This document shows positions 36,111 to 44,720 of a stretch of DNA of 64,000 nucleotides, piece by piece (positions within the stretch are counted from its first letter, which is position 1; every line of letters begins with the position of its first letter). The notes beneath the pieces are model-generated. The model had not been told where the DNA came from and did not search any database. It saw nothing but the letters and a program-made list of their open reading frames with translations. Origin of the DNA: JAAELZ01 sp965237485. Its GTDB lineage: Bacteria; Pseudomonadota; Gammaproteobacteria; Arenicellales; Poriferihabitantaceae. Location of the stretch: positions 310,001 to 374,000 of the forward strand of contig CBDEFQ010000009.1 of assembly GCA_965237485.1 (NCBI GenBank). The letters are read 5' to 3'. The position numbers and the translations under genes were made by a program.

Positions 36111-37528
36111 CCTGTCACCCTCTCTGGAACCACCTTTGTGGGGTCAGCTTTTATGAACAAAGGTTTGATGCCTAAAATGTAAGTTGCAATCAGTGAGAGC
36201 ACTGAATATATGATCACGAAAGTGGTCAAAGAACTGTCATTTGAGATAGTCGCGCTCCACCAGTAAAACAGCGTGCCCAGCAACATTATCATCGAGATAG
36301 TAAATAGCACCATGGTGGACATAGAGCGTTCTCCTTCTACGCGGGTAAACGCCGGCATAAGGAAAAAGAACAAGAAATAGATCAAGGTGAAAAATTGCGC
36401 GGCCAAAGTTAATGGCCCCGTAGCAGGTTTCACGCCTAAATAACCTAAAATAATAAACGAAATCACGAACATCGCAATTGCAAGCTTGGTTAGAACACCT
36501 TTGTAGCGCACAGATTTAACGGGACTACGATCCAGCCAAGGTAAGGTAAACATCACGATGATCGCCGCGAACATGGCCAACACCCCCCAAACTTGCGTAC
36601 CCGCGAAACTCGGTACTGCACGTAATATGGCGTAGAACGGAGTGAAGTACCACACTGGCGCAATATGTTCTGGTGTCTTCAATGGGTTTGCTGGCTCAAA
36701 GTTAGGGGCTTCTAAAAAGTAGCCTCCCATTTCAGGCGCAAAAAACACCACAAGAAAGAAAAAGAACATAAACCCGATTACACCCATAATGTCTTTAACA
36801 GAATAGTAAGGATGGAAAGGGATGCCATCAGCAGGTGCCGTTTCATCCCACTTATTACCTTTTGGGCCTTTTTTAATTTCAATCCCGTCTGGATTATTCG
36901 AACCGACTTTATGTAGCGCAACAATATGCACGAAAACCAATCCGACTAAGATAAATGGCAGCAAATAATGCAAGGCATAAAAACGGTTAAGCGTCGCGTC
37001 TGAGATAACGTAATCGCCGCGAATCCACAGTGAGAGGCCTTCGCCAATAAAGGGAATAGCGTTAAACAAGTTAACAATAACTTGAGCGCCCCAGAACGAC
37101 ATTTGGCCCCATGGCAACAAATAGCCCATAAAGGCGGTGGCCATCATCGCAACATAAATCACCATGCCAAAAATCCACACCAATTCGCGCGGATTTTTAT
37201 ATGAGCCATAAATCAAACCACGGAACATATGTAGATAAATAACCAAGAAAAACGCTGATGCGCCTGTCGAGTGCATATAGCGGATAAACCAACCGCCAGG
37301 GACATCACGCATGATGTATTCAACCGAAGCAAACGCAAGGTCTGTATCGGGCTTATAGTGCATTGCTAGCAACACACCGGTGACAATTTGTAAAACCAGC
37401 ACGACCAAGGCCAAGGAGCCGAAGAAGTACCAAAAGTTGAAGTTCTTCGGGGCGTAATATTCGCTAAGATGTTCTTTCCACACTTTAGTCGCGGGAAAGC
37501 GATCATCAATCCAGTTCATAAAACCCAT
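36107..37528 (-). CDS. petB: Cytochrome b of the bc1 complex
   Basis: 473 residues with about nine to ten membrane helices. Haem-ligand histidines are in YMHSTGASAFFLVIYLHMF and in the fourth helix (HYLLPFILVGLVFVHIVAL). The Qo-site motif reads PVWY (APVWYFTPFYAILR) instead of mitochondrial PEWY, a variant known in many beta- and gammaproteobacteria. The C-terminus is longer than the classical eight-helix protein, with extra hydrophobic segments. It overlaps petA by one base. Confidence 0.96.
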   Translation of the reverse strand: MGFMNWIDDRFPATKVWKEHLSEYYAPKNFNFWYFFGSLALVVLVLQIVTGVLLAMHYKPDTDLAFASVEYIMRDVPGGWFIRYMHSTGASAFFLVIYLHMFRGLIYGSYKNPRELVWIFGMVIYVAMMATAFMGYLLPWGQMSFWGAQVIVNLFNAIPFIGEGLSLWIRGDYVISDATLNRFYALHYLLPFILVGLVFVHIVALHKVGSNNPDGIEIKKGPKGNKWDETAPADGIPFHPYYSVKDIMGVIGFMFFFFLVVFFAPEMGGYFLEAPNFEPANPLKTPEHIAPVWYFTPFYAILRAVPSFAGTQVWGVLAMFAAIIVMFTLPWLDRSPVKSVRYKGVLTKLAIAMFVISFIILGYLGVKPATGPLTLAAQFFTLIYFLFFFLMPAFTRVEGERSMSTMVLFTISMIMLLGTLFYWWSATISNDSSLTTFVIIYSVLSLIATYILGIKPLFIKADPTKVVPERVTG

Positions 37529-38118
37529 TATGCTGCCTCTTCATCGTCGCCGATTAACAAAATGTTATCCGATAGATACTGATGCGGCGGCACCACTAAG
37601 TTAGTCGGTGCAGGCACACCTTTGTATACGCGACCAGCCAGATCAAACCGTGATCCGTGACAAGCACAAAAATAACCGCCTTGCCAATCCGCACCTAAAT
37701 CTTCGGGCGCCAGTTCAGGGCGATATTTGGGCGAGCAACCTAAGTGCGTGCAAATACCCACTAGCACGGAAATATCATCACGTATTGAGCGATGGGCATT
37801 TTTTGCATAGCTAGGTTGCTGATCATAGTTTGAGTCAGGGTCCGCCAACTTGGTATCTAGTGACGCTAAAGCATCAGTAACTTGAGCGGGACGTCGCACA
37901 ATCCAAACTGGCTTACCGCGCCACTCGACCGTTAATTGCTGACCTTCCTCAAGCAAACTGATATCCACCTCAACTGGTGCCCCCGCTGCACGGGCCCGCG
38001 CACTAGGCATCCAACTCATGCCAAATGGCACCACCATTGCAGCCGTGCCCAAAGCACCGGCTCCAGCAGTTGCAACTGTTAACATCCTGCGGCGATTTTG
38101 GTTGATTTCATTACTCAT
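37528..38118 (-). CDS. petA: Rieske iron-sulfur protein of the bc1 complex
   Basis: 196 residues. A Tat-like N-terminus (NRRRMLTVATAGAGALG) doubles as the membrane anchor. The [2Fe-2S] ligands are in CTHLGCSPKY and CACHGSRFDLAGRV. It accepts electrons from quinol at the Qo site. It is the first gene of petABC; the promoter should lie in 38119-38310. Confidence 0.97.
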   Translation of the reverse strand: MSNEINQNRRRMLTVATAGAGALGTAAMVVPFGMSWMPSARARAAGAPVEVDISLLEEGQQLTVEWRGKPVWIVRRPAQVTDALASLDTKLADPDSNYDQQPSYAKNAHRSIRDDISVLVGICTHLGCSPKYRPELAPEDLGADWQGGYFCACHGSRFDLAGRVYKGVPAPTNLVVPPHQYLSDNILLIGDDEEAA

Positions 38119-38310
38119 CGTAATTCCTCAAAAAACATTAATTTGTTCGCTGGACGCTCCATTATGGTGCACTACCAAGCGTTGTGGGAGCCAGCTTTTA
38201 TTTAGGAGCGCAATTATAACAAACCTAAATCAAATTGAGTGTAACTAAATATAAGCACCAACATAAAACTTTATCGATTCTGCAAACGCGTTAAAAAGTC
38301 TGATATCGAC

Positions 38311-39948
38311 CTAACCATGCTCTGCTAAGATCATTTGTGCACCTTTTTCTCCAATCATCATAGTTGGGCCTGAAGTGTTGCCACTAGTCAACTTAGGCAT
38401 AATAGAAGCGTCAATTACACGCAAGTTTTTCATCCCCTTAACCTTCAAGCTCGCTGGGTCGACTACTGCCATTTCATCTATGCCCATTTTACAAGTGCCC
38501 ACTGGATGATAGACGGTTGACGCAGTTTCGCGTAAATAAGCCAAAATTTGATCGTCGGTTTGTACGTCATTACCGGGCGCCATTTCCTCCCCGCGCAAAT
38601 GATCAAACTTCGGCGAAGCCAACACTTCTCTGGCTTTGCGAACGGCTTCGATCAACACTTTTTGGTCTTGTTCCTCGGCAAAAAAATTGTGATCAATAAC
38701 TACATTTCGATGGGTGCCATCGTCCGCCAACTTAACGCTACCGGTGCTTTTGGGCCTCAACACGCAACCAAACAGTGAATACCCGTGGCCAAATTCAAAA
38801 CGCTTGCCACGATGGCTACGAAATAGCGGCGTAAAATGAAACTGTACATCTGGGTCGCTATCAGCCGAGCTGTCAGTAGCTGCTAGCGCATATTTAGTTT
38901 TCGCAAAACCTCCAGCTTCAGTGTAATTGGTCGTCCACCAGCCTTTACGATTGGCCCAATATTTAAACGGCGCTGGCAACACATTGCGCAGCAAAGTCGC
39001 CCACGAGATGCCGATAGAATCACTTTTATTGGAACGCACTGTCACCATGCTATCAATGTGATCTTGCAAATTCTCACCTACCCCAGGTAAATTAACTTTG
39101 CACTCTAGTCCTAAACTTTCTAGTTCAGCCCGATTGCCGATACCTGAGGCTAACAATATCCGCGGTGAAGCGATGGTGCCGGCACTTATAGCCGTTTCTT
39201 TTTCGCATGTCAAAATCGCCGTTCTACCTTCTTGCTCAACATTCACTCCGCTTACTCGACCCGCTTCAATGTTGAGTGAAAACACTTCAGTATGGGTGAA
39301 TACCGTTAAGTTTGGGCGATCTCGATAGGGTTCGACAAAAGCCGTATAGCTGCTTACCCTTCGTCCTCGATCTTGATTTACGTTATAAATGCCAAAACCT
39401 AACTGAGATTCGGCATTGAAATCAGCGTTTTCGGGCAAACCACAGGCCTCACCAGCAGACACAAAAACCCGGGCAACCTCGTTGGCATCTTGCTGTTTAC
39501 TAACCAGTAGTTCTCCCTCAAAGCCATGAAACTGCGGGTCTTGGCCTAGTTGATTATTTTCCAGATGTTTGAAAATAGGCAAAACATCGTTATATGACCA
39601 CCCTTCACAACCCATCCCTGCCCAAGCGTCGTAATCATTTTTATTGCCGCGAATGTAAACCATGCTATTGATTGAGCTAGAACCGCCCAAGCCCTTTCCC
39701 CGATTAACCGTAATAACTCGATTATTCAAATGTTTTTGCGGCGCACCTTTGTAGGTATAGTCGTACTTTTTACTGCCATATAGAACGAAGCCTCCAGCAG
39801 GAATTTTCACCAAGGGGCTTTTGTCACTGCCCCCGGCTTCAATAAGGCAGACTGAGACGTTTTCATCTGCGCTAAGCCGATTGGCCACCACGCAACCGGC
39901 GGAACCCGCACCGACGATAATGTAGTCAAAATGGGTCAAGGTAATCAT
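38311..39948 (-). CDS. GMC-family oxidoreductase (choline dehydrogenase-like)
   Basis: About 545 residues. The FAD-binding GxGxxG is in DYIIVGAGSAGCVVANRLS. GMC signatures are GGSSSINSMVYIRGNKNDY and GTIASPRILLASGIG, and the catalytic His region is in VYHPVGTCKMG. It oxidises an alcohol to an aldehyde; choline or an aliphatic alcohol are typical substrates of this branch. I choose the ATG at 39948 (MITLTHFDY); a GTG at 39957 would extend it into the neighbouring foldback element. Proximity to a Rieske oxygenase and a TMADH-like enzyme favours a quaternary-amine alcohol, an inference only. Confidence 0.85.
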   Translation of the reverse strand: MITLTHFDYIIVGAGSAGCVVANRLSADENVSVCLIEAGGSDKSPLVKIPAGGFVLYGSKKYDYTYKGAPQKHLNNRVITVNRGKGLGGSSSINSMVYIRGNKNDYDAWAGMGCEGWSYNDVLPIFKHLENNQLGQDPQFHGFEGELLVSKQQDANEVARVFVSAGEACGLPENADFNAESQLGFGIYNVNQDRGRRVSSYTAFVEPYRDRPNLTVFTHTEVFSLNIEAGRVSGVNVEQEGRTAILTCEKETAISAGTIASPRILLASGIGNRAELESLGLECKVNLPGVGENLQDHIDSMVTVRSNKSDSIGISWATLLRNVLPAPFKYWANRKGWWTTNYTEAGGFAKTKYALAATDSSADSDPDVQFHFTPLFRSHRGKRFEFGHGYSLFGCVLRPKSTGSVKLADDGTHRNVVIDHNFFAEEQDQKVLIEAVRKAREVLASPKFDHLRGEEMAPGNDVQTDDQILAYLRETASTVYHPVGTCKMGIDEMAVVDPASLKVKGMKNLRVIDASIMPKLTSGNTSGPTMMIGEKGAQMILAEHG

Positions 39949-39950
39949 AA

Positions 39951-40220
39951 CTAGCACTCTTTCAAGATGATATTGCCTAATTCAGCGTCAACACACTGTT
40001 TCACAACAAGGCGTATTGCGCAATGAATGGTCATTCCCTTCAAAAGCGATACAACGCAGTTGTGGGACGGTGCGTTGGCACCCTTTGGGTGAGCCTGTCC
40101 GCGCACCTGGACTGCGTTGCCGCTTTTGCAAAGGGAGCGACCATTTCCTGCAAGCGACGCCTTGCCAGGTACGCGGACAGACTCACTGAATTAGGCAATA
40201 TTATCTTGAAAGTGTACTAG
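39951..40220. repeat. 270-bp nested foldback element
   Basis: Outer arms 39951-39985 and 40186-40220 are inverted copies (35 bases, three mismatches). Inside, 40007-40060 pairs imperfectly with 40111-40164. In addition 40089-40110 pairs with 40165-40186 (22 bases, two mismatches). The last two pairings cross each other, so alternative folds compete. No transposase is inside, and the only frame through it (40023-40220) is a by-product of the repeats. It is bounded by the GMC gene start and the promoter side of the next gene. Confidence 0.85.
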
Positions 40221-40281
40221 CGTGTTAAATACTTCTAGCGCTTAGGATACAATATAAGAAACCAGAAACGCCACGAATTAG

Positions 40282-41481
40282 ATTAAAAAGCGAGTCGCAT
40301 TAATTGTTTGTCTAATAGGCATCAGCCTATTGGCGATTTCTGGGCTAGATTTTGGTGATCGCGACTCTGGACCTATCCAAAACATGGCGCTGTTTGAACC
40401 CGCCCTGATAGACCCAAATAAACGCGCAGCTACTCTACTCGATGAAGATCTATCTATCCAGAGAGAGGCTTATATCGTTCAATCATCTACGCCAAAAACT
40501 ACCAAAGTAGTGCGAGGCAAACTAAAAAAAAGAGCCAGGGAAACGAAGAGTGCCAAGCTCAATGACGTAGACGTAAACCCAAAACCAAGCAACAAAGTCA
40601 CAATAACTGGCTGGGTGCACGATGAACGCGGTGCCGGCGTAGCTGGCCAAACTATTCAACTGCGCAGCCCAACGCACAAAAATAAACTAGCCCAAGCCAA
40701 GTCAGATACGCAGGGTGTTTTTACGTTTGAAAGTGTTCAAACCGCAGATGACTATCGCGTTGCAGTTAAAATCTCTGGCCCGTATGAGTTAAAAGTAAAA
40801 AGGCAGGCCATACTCAATGTTTACAATGGCATGCCAGATTTAGATATCTCGATGTTAAATACAGGTGCTGGCACGGTTGGCCTCACCATACATACCACTT
40901 CGGGTTATCCAATTAAGGAACAACAATTTCAACTCATAAGTCTAAACCGAGTCATTGACCAACAAGGCAGCAATGCTTCCGGTTATGTCGAATTTACCAA
41001 TGTACCTGCCACCGGGGGCAGGCCCAACCTAAAGATACGCAGCACCGGCACACCGATATATATATTTTCTAACCTCTCGCTAACCCGTGGCCAGATAAAC
41101 ACAGCTTTACGCACCCAAGTGCACCATGGCGAGCACAACTTGCTAGTTACAGTTAAAAATGAAGGGGGCCTGACGCTCACCGATATCAATGCCAAACTTA
41201 CCTGGACTAAAAGCATAAACGGCATTTTAAGCGAAACAATCCGCGTCACAGATAACAGCCTCAATGGCCGAAATGAGACCTCGCGTGCGCAACAACAAGC
41301 TAGCAACCCCGAAAGAACAATTATTCGTTTTACAGGTCTCGGCTCAGGCAAGCACCGGCTAGATTTATTGGGCCCACAAACTGAAGCATCATATGGAGAA
41401 CCAATTAGTATTAATCAATATAATCAACAAGTAGAAATAACTATGCAGTCGTTTATGTCTTTAGGTGAATCATTGCACTAG
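40282..41481 (+). CDS. Exported protein with carboxypeptidase-regulatory-like domain, unusual start
   Basis: About 399 residues if begun at the ATT at 40282, directly after an in-frame TAG at 40279-40281; the first TTG (40330) would cut off a signal-peptide-like stretch KKRVALIVCLIGISLLAISG. A basic linker follows. From about residue 105 there is a CnaB or carboxypeptidase-regulatory-like beta-sandwich (VTITGWVHDERGAGVAGQTI, SDTQGVFTFESV), then a second beta-rich region. Presumably periplasmic or surface exposed. No ATG or GTG is available upstream in frame, so a rare ATT start or a mutated start codon must be considered. Function unknown. Confidence 0.6.
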   Translation: MKKRVALIVCLIGISLLAISGLDFGDRDSGPIQNMALFEPALIDPNKRAATLLDEDLSIQREAYIVQSSTPKTTKVVRGKLKKRARETKSAKLNDVDVNPKPSNKVTITGWVHDERGAGVAGQTIQLRSPTHKNKLAQAKSDTQGVFTFESVQTADDYRVAVKISGPYELKVKRQAILNVYNGMPDLDISMLNTGAGTVGLTIHTTSGYPIKEQQFQLISLNRVIDQQGSNASGYVEFTNVPATGGRPNLKIRSTGTPIYIFSNLSLTRGQINTALRTQVHHGEHNLLVTVKNEGGLTLTDINAKLTWTKSINGILSETIRVTDNSLNGRNETSRAQQQASNPERTIIRFTGLGSGKHRLDLLGPQTEASYGEPISINQYNQQVEITMQSFMSLGESLH

Positions 41482-41482
41482 T

Positions 41483-43441
41483 TTACAAACTCCAAGCGTA
41501 GTTCATTCCTTCCAATACGGCTTCTTCCACAGTTCGCGGCGAAATCGCATCGCCAATGCGGACTAAGTCAATATTATTGTTGTGCGCATAATCAGCTAAC
41601 CAATCACAATCCAAGTTTGCCTGAGGTGCATAACAGCTTACCACCGTATCGACGTTTTCACATAGGATGGCCTCTCCCCCAGTCATATGCTGAAAGTAAG
41701 CGGTATCGCCTACTGCCCCGTAAAAGCGGGCAAAAGGTGTCATGTTTACACCGAGAGAATGCAGTTCACCTATCCATTGATCACGTACAATGCCTTGCAA
41801 TGATTCTCCGGCAACACTCGCGCCCGACATCAGACGCACATAGTGCCCATCACGTGCAAGTTTTTCTGCTATACCGAGTGCTGTCCAATCGCAAGACCAA
41901 TCTGCAATCACCACATTTTTGCCGATATCACACTCTTCTCGAATCACTGACCAAGCGTTAAGCAACTGCGCGTTATCTATTTCAACATCGGGTAGGCGCG
42001 TTGTTGCACCCGTTGCAACTACAATACTGTCAGGGTTTATCGAGTTGATATCGCTACGACTTATTGCGGTATTTAGATTCACTGTTACCGAACTATTTTT
42101 CAACTCGCGTTGTAAATTAGTTGTTACGCCACCAAACTCTGCTCTCCCTGGTAATAACTCGGCTAAATTAACTTGGCCGCCTAGTCGGCTGGTTTTTTCA
42201 AAAAGATGCACACGATGGCCTCGCTCAGCGGCTATAACTGCAGCTTTCATTCCTCCTGGGCCACCACCAATAACTACTACGGTTTTAGTTTCTTCTACTG
42301 CATTTACAGCGTTAAATTGTCGTTCACGACCAGAACGTGGATTTTGAATGCAGGAAATAGCGTGGTGTGCCAAGCGATGACCAACGCAGGCTTGATTGCA
42401 AGCAACACAAGCACGAATATCTTCGGCGCGGCCAGTTTTAAATTTATTAACGAAATCTAGATCAGCGATAAGTGCCCTGGCTATGCCCACCATATCGGCT
42501 TTACCCTCGGCAAGCACCGCCTCTGCTACTTGTGGCTGATTAATTCGACCCGCCACTAGCACCGGCTTGTTCACTGCCTGTTTCAATTTTTGTGCATCAT
42601 TAGCCACAAAGGCCTGCGGCATCGCCATGGGCGGGAACACGTGAACCCATCCGCCGGGTGATGCAGACGACCCCGCAATCACGCTGTAGTAGTCTAGGTG
42701 GCCGTCTTGCTCTAGCGCCTGACAAATCTTGATGACTTCAGTCGCATCTAGCCCAGTTTCGGTTTTTTCATCCAAAGTAATGCGGATTCCAAGCGTTTTG
42801 CCCATTCCGATGCGATGTCGGGTGCGAGTCACTATCTCGCGTAAAAACCGCAGTCGATTGTTAAAGCTACCTCCGAATTCGTCCTCTCTGCGATTGGTCG
42901 CTGGATTTAAAAACTGAGCAATGAGATAGCCCATGCTGGCTAAAATTTCCACGCCGTCCAAATCAGCTTGTGCTAAGCGCCCTGCCGCGGCGACGTAACT
43001 GTCGATCATTTCCCACACCATATCGTTAGACATGGGAACTGGAATAACTCGATAGCACTCATCGGGAACATCTGATGCAGAATAAGTTAGCGGTCTGGAG
43101 CCATCATGGCTTAGACGCACCGCGCGCCCTGCATGAAACAACTGCCCAAACACGGGCGTACCCTGCTCTCGACAAGCCTGGCCAAGCTTATGTAGTCCAG
43201 AGATGATCTTATCGCTACCAGCATAAAGAAACGCCTCCTTAAAACCGTAACTGGGGTGCAAGGTCATGCTCTCGAGAATAATCAGCCCTACGCCGCCCTG
43301 TGCTCTAGCTTGGTGATAGGCAATCAAGTCATCGGTAACTATTCCGCCGTGCCCTAATGTCGTCCCATGCGGTGGGTTAAACATGCGGTTCCTTATGCGT
43401 GTTGGCCCTAAATCAATCGGTTTAAGTAAATTGTCGTACAT
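41483..43441 (-). CDS. Old-yellow-enzyme/TMADH-type NADH:flavin oxidoreductase with 4Fe-4S cluster
   Basis: 652 residues in three parts: an FMN-binding TIM barrel (residues 1 to about 340; RNRMFNPPHGTT, FGQLFHAGR), a Cys cluster CVACNQACVGHRL plus SCIQNPRSGRE for a 4Fe-4S centre, and an NAD(P)/FAD-binding domain (VVVIGGGPGGMKAAVIAAERG). This is the layout of trimethylamine dehydrogenase, dimethylglycine and N-methylproline demethylases and 2,4-dienoyl-CoA reductase. Together with the Rieske oxygenase beyond the IS, a demethylase of a betaine breakdown pathway is my preferred role. The substrate cannot be told from sequence. Confidence 0.8.
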   Translation of the reverse strand: MYDNLLKPIDLGPTRIRNRMFNPPHGTTLGHGGIVTDDLIAYHQARAQGGVGLIILESMTLHPSYGFKEAFLYAGSDKIISGLHKLGQACREQGTPVFGQLFHAGRAVRLSHDGSRPLTYSASDVPDECYRVIPVPMSNDMVWEMIDSYVAAAGRLAQADLDGVEILASMGYLIAQFLNPATNRREDEFGGSFNNRLRFLREIVTRTRHRIGMGKTLGIRITLDEKTETGLDATEVIKICQALEQDGHLDYYSVIAGSSASPGGWVHVFPPMAMPQAFVANDAQKLKQAVNKPVLVAGRINQPQVAEAVLAEGKADMVGIARALIADLDFVNKFKTGRAEDIRACVACNQACVGHRLAHHAISCIQNPRSGRERQFNAVNAVEETKTVVVIGGGPGGMKAAVIAAERGHRVHLFEKTSRLGGQVNLAELLPGRAEFGGVTTNLQRELKNSSVTVNLNTAISRSDINSINPDSIVVATGATTRLPDVEIDNAQLLNAWSVIREECDIGKNVVIADWSCDWTALGIAEKLARDGHYVRLMSGASVAGESLQGIVRDQWIGELHSLGVNMTPFARFYGAVGDTAYFQHMTGGEAILCENVDTVVSCYAPQANLDCDWLADYAHNNNIDLVRIGDAISPRTVEEAVLEGMNYAWSL

Positions 43442-43533
43442 TATGGGCGTTCAATTCTGGCACTAGATGGGCTTGTCGGATAATTAATAGAATACGTGAG
43501 ATAATATGGGCTGATTCTAGTCAGCCTGCAATT

Positions 43534-44514
43534 TTGAGCAAACGTCATCAAAGCCAACTGTTCCTAACCTTAGATTCTCTGGTTAGCTCTGAACATCCCT
43601 ACCGTAAACTCGATGAGCTATTATGTTTTGGTGCATTGAGTAAACCCTTCTCTAAAATATATGCCACCCGTGGCCCTAAAGGCCGAGGTGTTGAGTTCGG
43701 CTTACGTGCCTTGGTGCTTCAGTTCATGGAAGATTTAAGTGATAGAGAAATGGAGCGATACTTATCAGAGAATCTGGCCGTTAAGTGGTTTTGTGATTCA
43801 GGACTGGAACAGAGCACTCCTGATCATAGTTACTTTGGTGATTTTCGCTCACGCATTGGAACCAGGGGTATGATGAATTTATTTGACCGTGTTCGGAGCG
43901 GGTTAGTTTCAATGGGCTTAGTACGAGAAGTATTCACATTTGTCGATGCCAGCCAGTTGGTCAGTAAGCTAACCACTTGGGATGATAGAGATAAGGCGAT
44001 AAAGATGGGATTAGAGGAGTTCAACAATAAGACAGTTGATAAAGTTGCGGCGGACAAGCAAGCACGGTTTGGGTGCAAGGGAAATAGCAAATATTGGTAT
44101 GGTTACAAAGAGCATGCATCAGTGGATATGCAAAGTGGCTTGATCAATAAAATAGCGGCCACCTCGGCTGAGGTAACGGATGCAAGCGGCTTGAAGCATG
44201 TTTGCCCTAAGTCGGGCGCTGTTTATGCGGACAAGGGTTATTGCGTGAGCCCGGCCAAAACCACGCTCAGGCGCAACGGTTGCCATGATGCAACAATCAA
44301 GAAGAACAATATGCATGGCAAGAATAGAGACAAAGACCGTTGGATTAGCAAAATTCGTTCACCATATGAGCGAGTGTTTGCTCATCGCAATAAGCGAGTT
44401 CGTTATAAAGGGTTGGCTAAAGTCCAGTTCCAAGTTGGAATCAGGGGCTTATGTTTTAACCTTAAGCGATTAATGGCATTGGGAGTTGAACGAGTTGAAT
44501 TGGTGCCGGCCTAG
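43534..44514 (+). CDS. IS5-family transposase
   Basis: 326 residues. DDE residues are D in FTFVDASQLVSKL, D in AVYADKGYC and E in SPYERVFAHRNKRVRYKGLAKVQ, the last being the Y-x-x-K-GLAK-type block of IS5-family enzymes. The frame begins at a TTG (MSKRHQSQLF); no ATG fits. The element lies between the TMADH-like gene and the Rieske oxygenase gene. I could not fix its ends or a target duplication. Confidence 0.85.
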   Translation: MSKRHQSQLFLTLDSLVSSEHPYRKLDELLCFGALSKPFSKIYATRGPKGRGVEFGLRALVLQFMEDLSDREMERYLSENLAVKWFCDSGLEQSTPDHSYFGDFRSRIGTRGMMNLFDRVRSGLVSMGLVREVFTFVDASQLVSKLTTWDDRDKAIKMGLEEFNNKTVDKVAADKQARFGCKGNSKYWYGYKEHASVDMQSGLINKIAATSAEVTDASGLKHVCPKSGAVYADKGYCVSPAKTTLRRNGCHDATIKKNNMHGKNRDKDRWISKIRSPYERVFAHRNKRVRYKGLAKVQFQVGIRGLCFNLKRLMALGVERVELVPA

Positions 44515-44522
44515 GGATAGAT

Positions 44523-44558
44523 CCGTCTATTGGTGGCAAAATGGCTGCTAATAGACGG
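44523..44558 (+). terminator. Hairpin CCGTCTATT / AATAGACGG after the IS5 transposase
   Basis: Nine-base perfect arms (44523-44531 and 44550-44558) around an 18-base loop, followed by GTTTATT-like T-rich sequence. It lies just beyond the transposase stop and may be a terminator or part of the IS end. Confidence 0.45.
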
Positions 44559-44720
44559 TTTATTGCACAAAAAACGCGTTGCTGAGCAAACTAAAAGCGA
44601 CTTCGGCGAAAACCCTGTTTGAAATTGTATTAACCGACGAGCCCTAGATATATTACTTGTTAAATCAGAGTGCTAGTAATATATTTTCAACTCATTGAAT
44701 GATTTCTCTTTGCATCACAT

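Noticed and set aside
36640..36660. Altered Qo motif PVWY in cytochrome b as a possible defect
   Set aside because: PVWY is a known natural variant in many beta- and gammaproteobacterial bc1 complexes.
40023..40220. Possible 65-residue gene across the foldback element
   Set aside because: The frame exists only because of the inverted repeats; composition is odd and there is no ribosome site.
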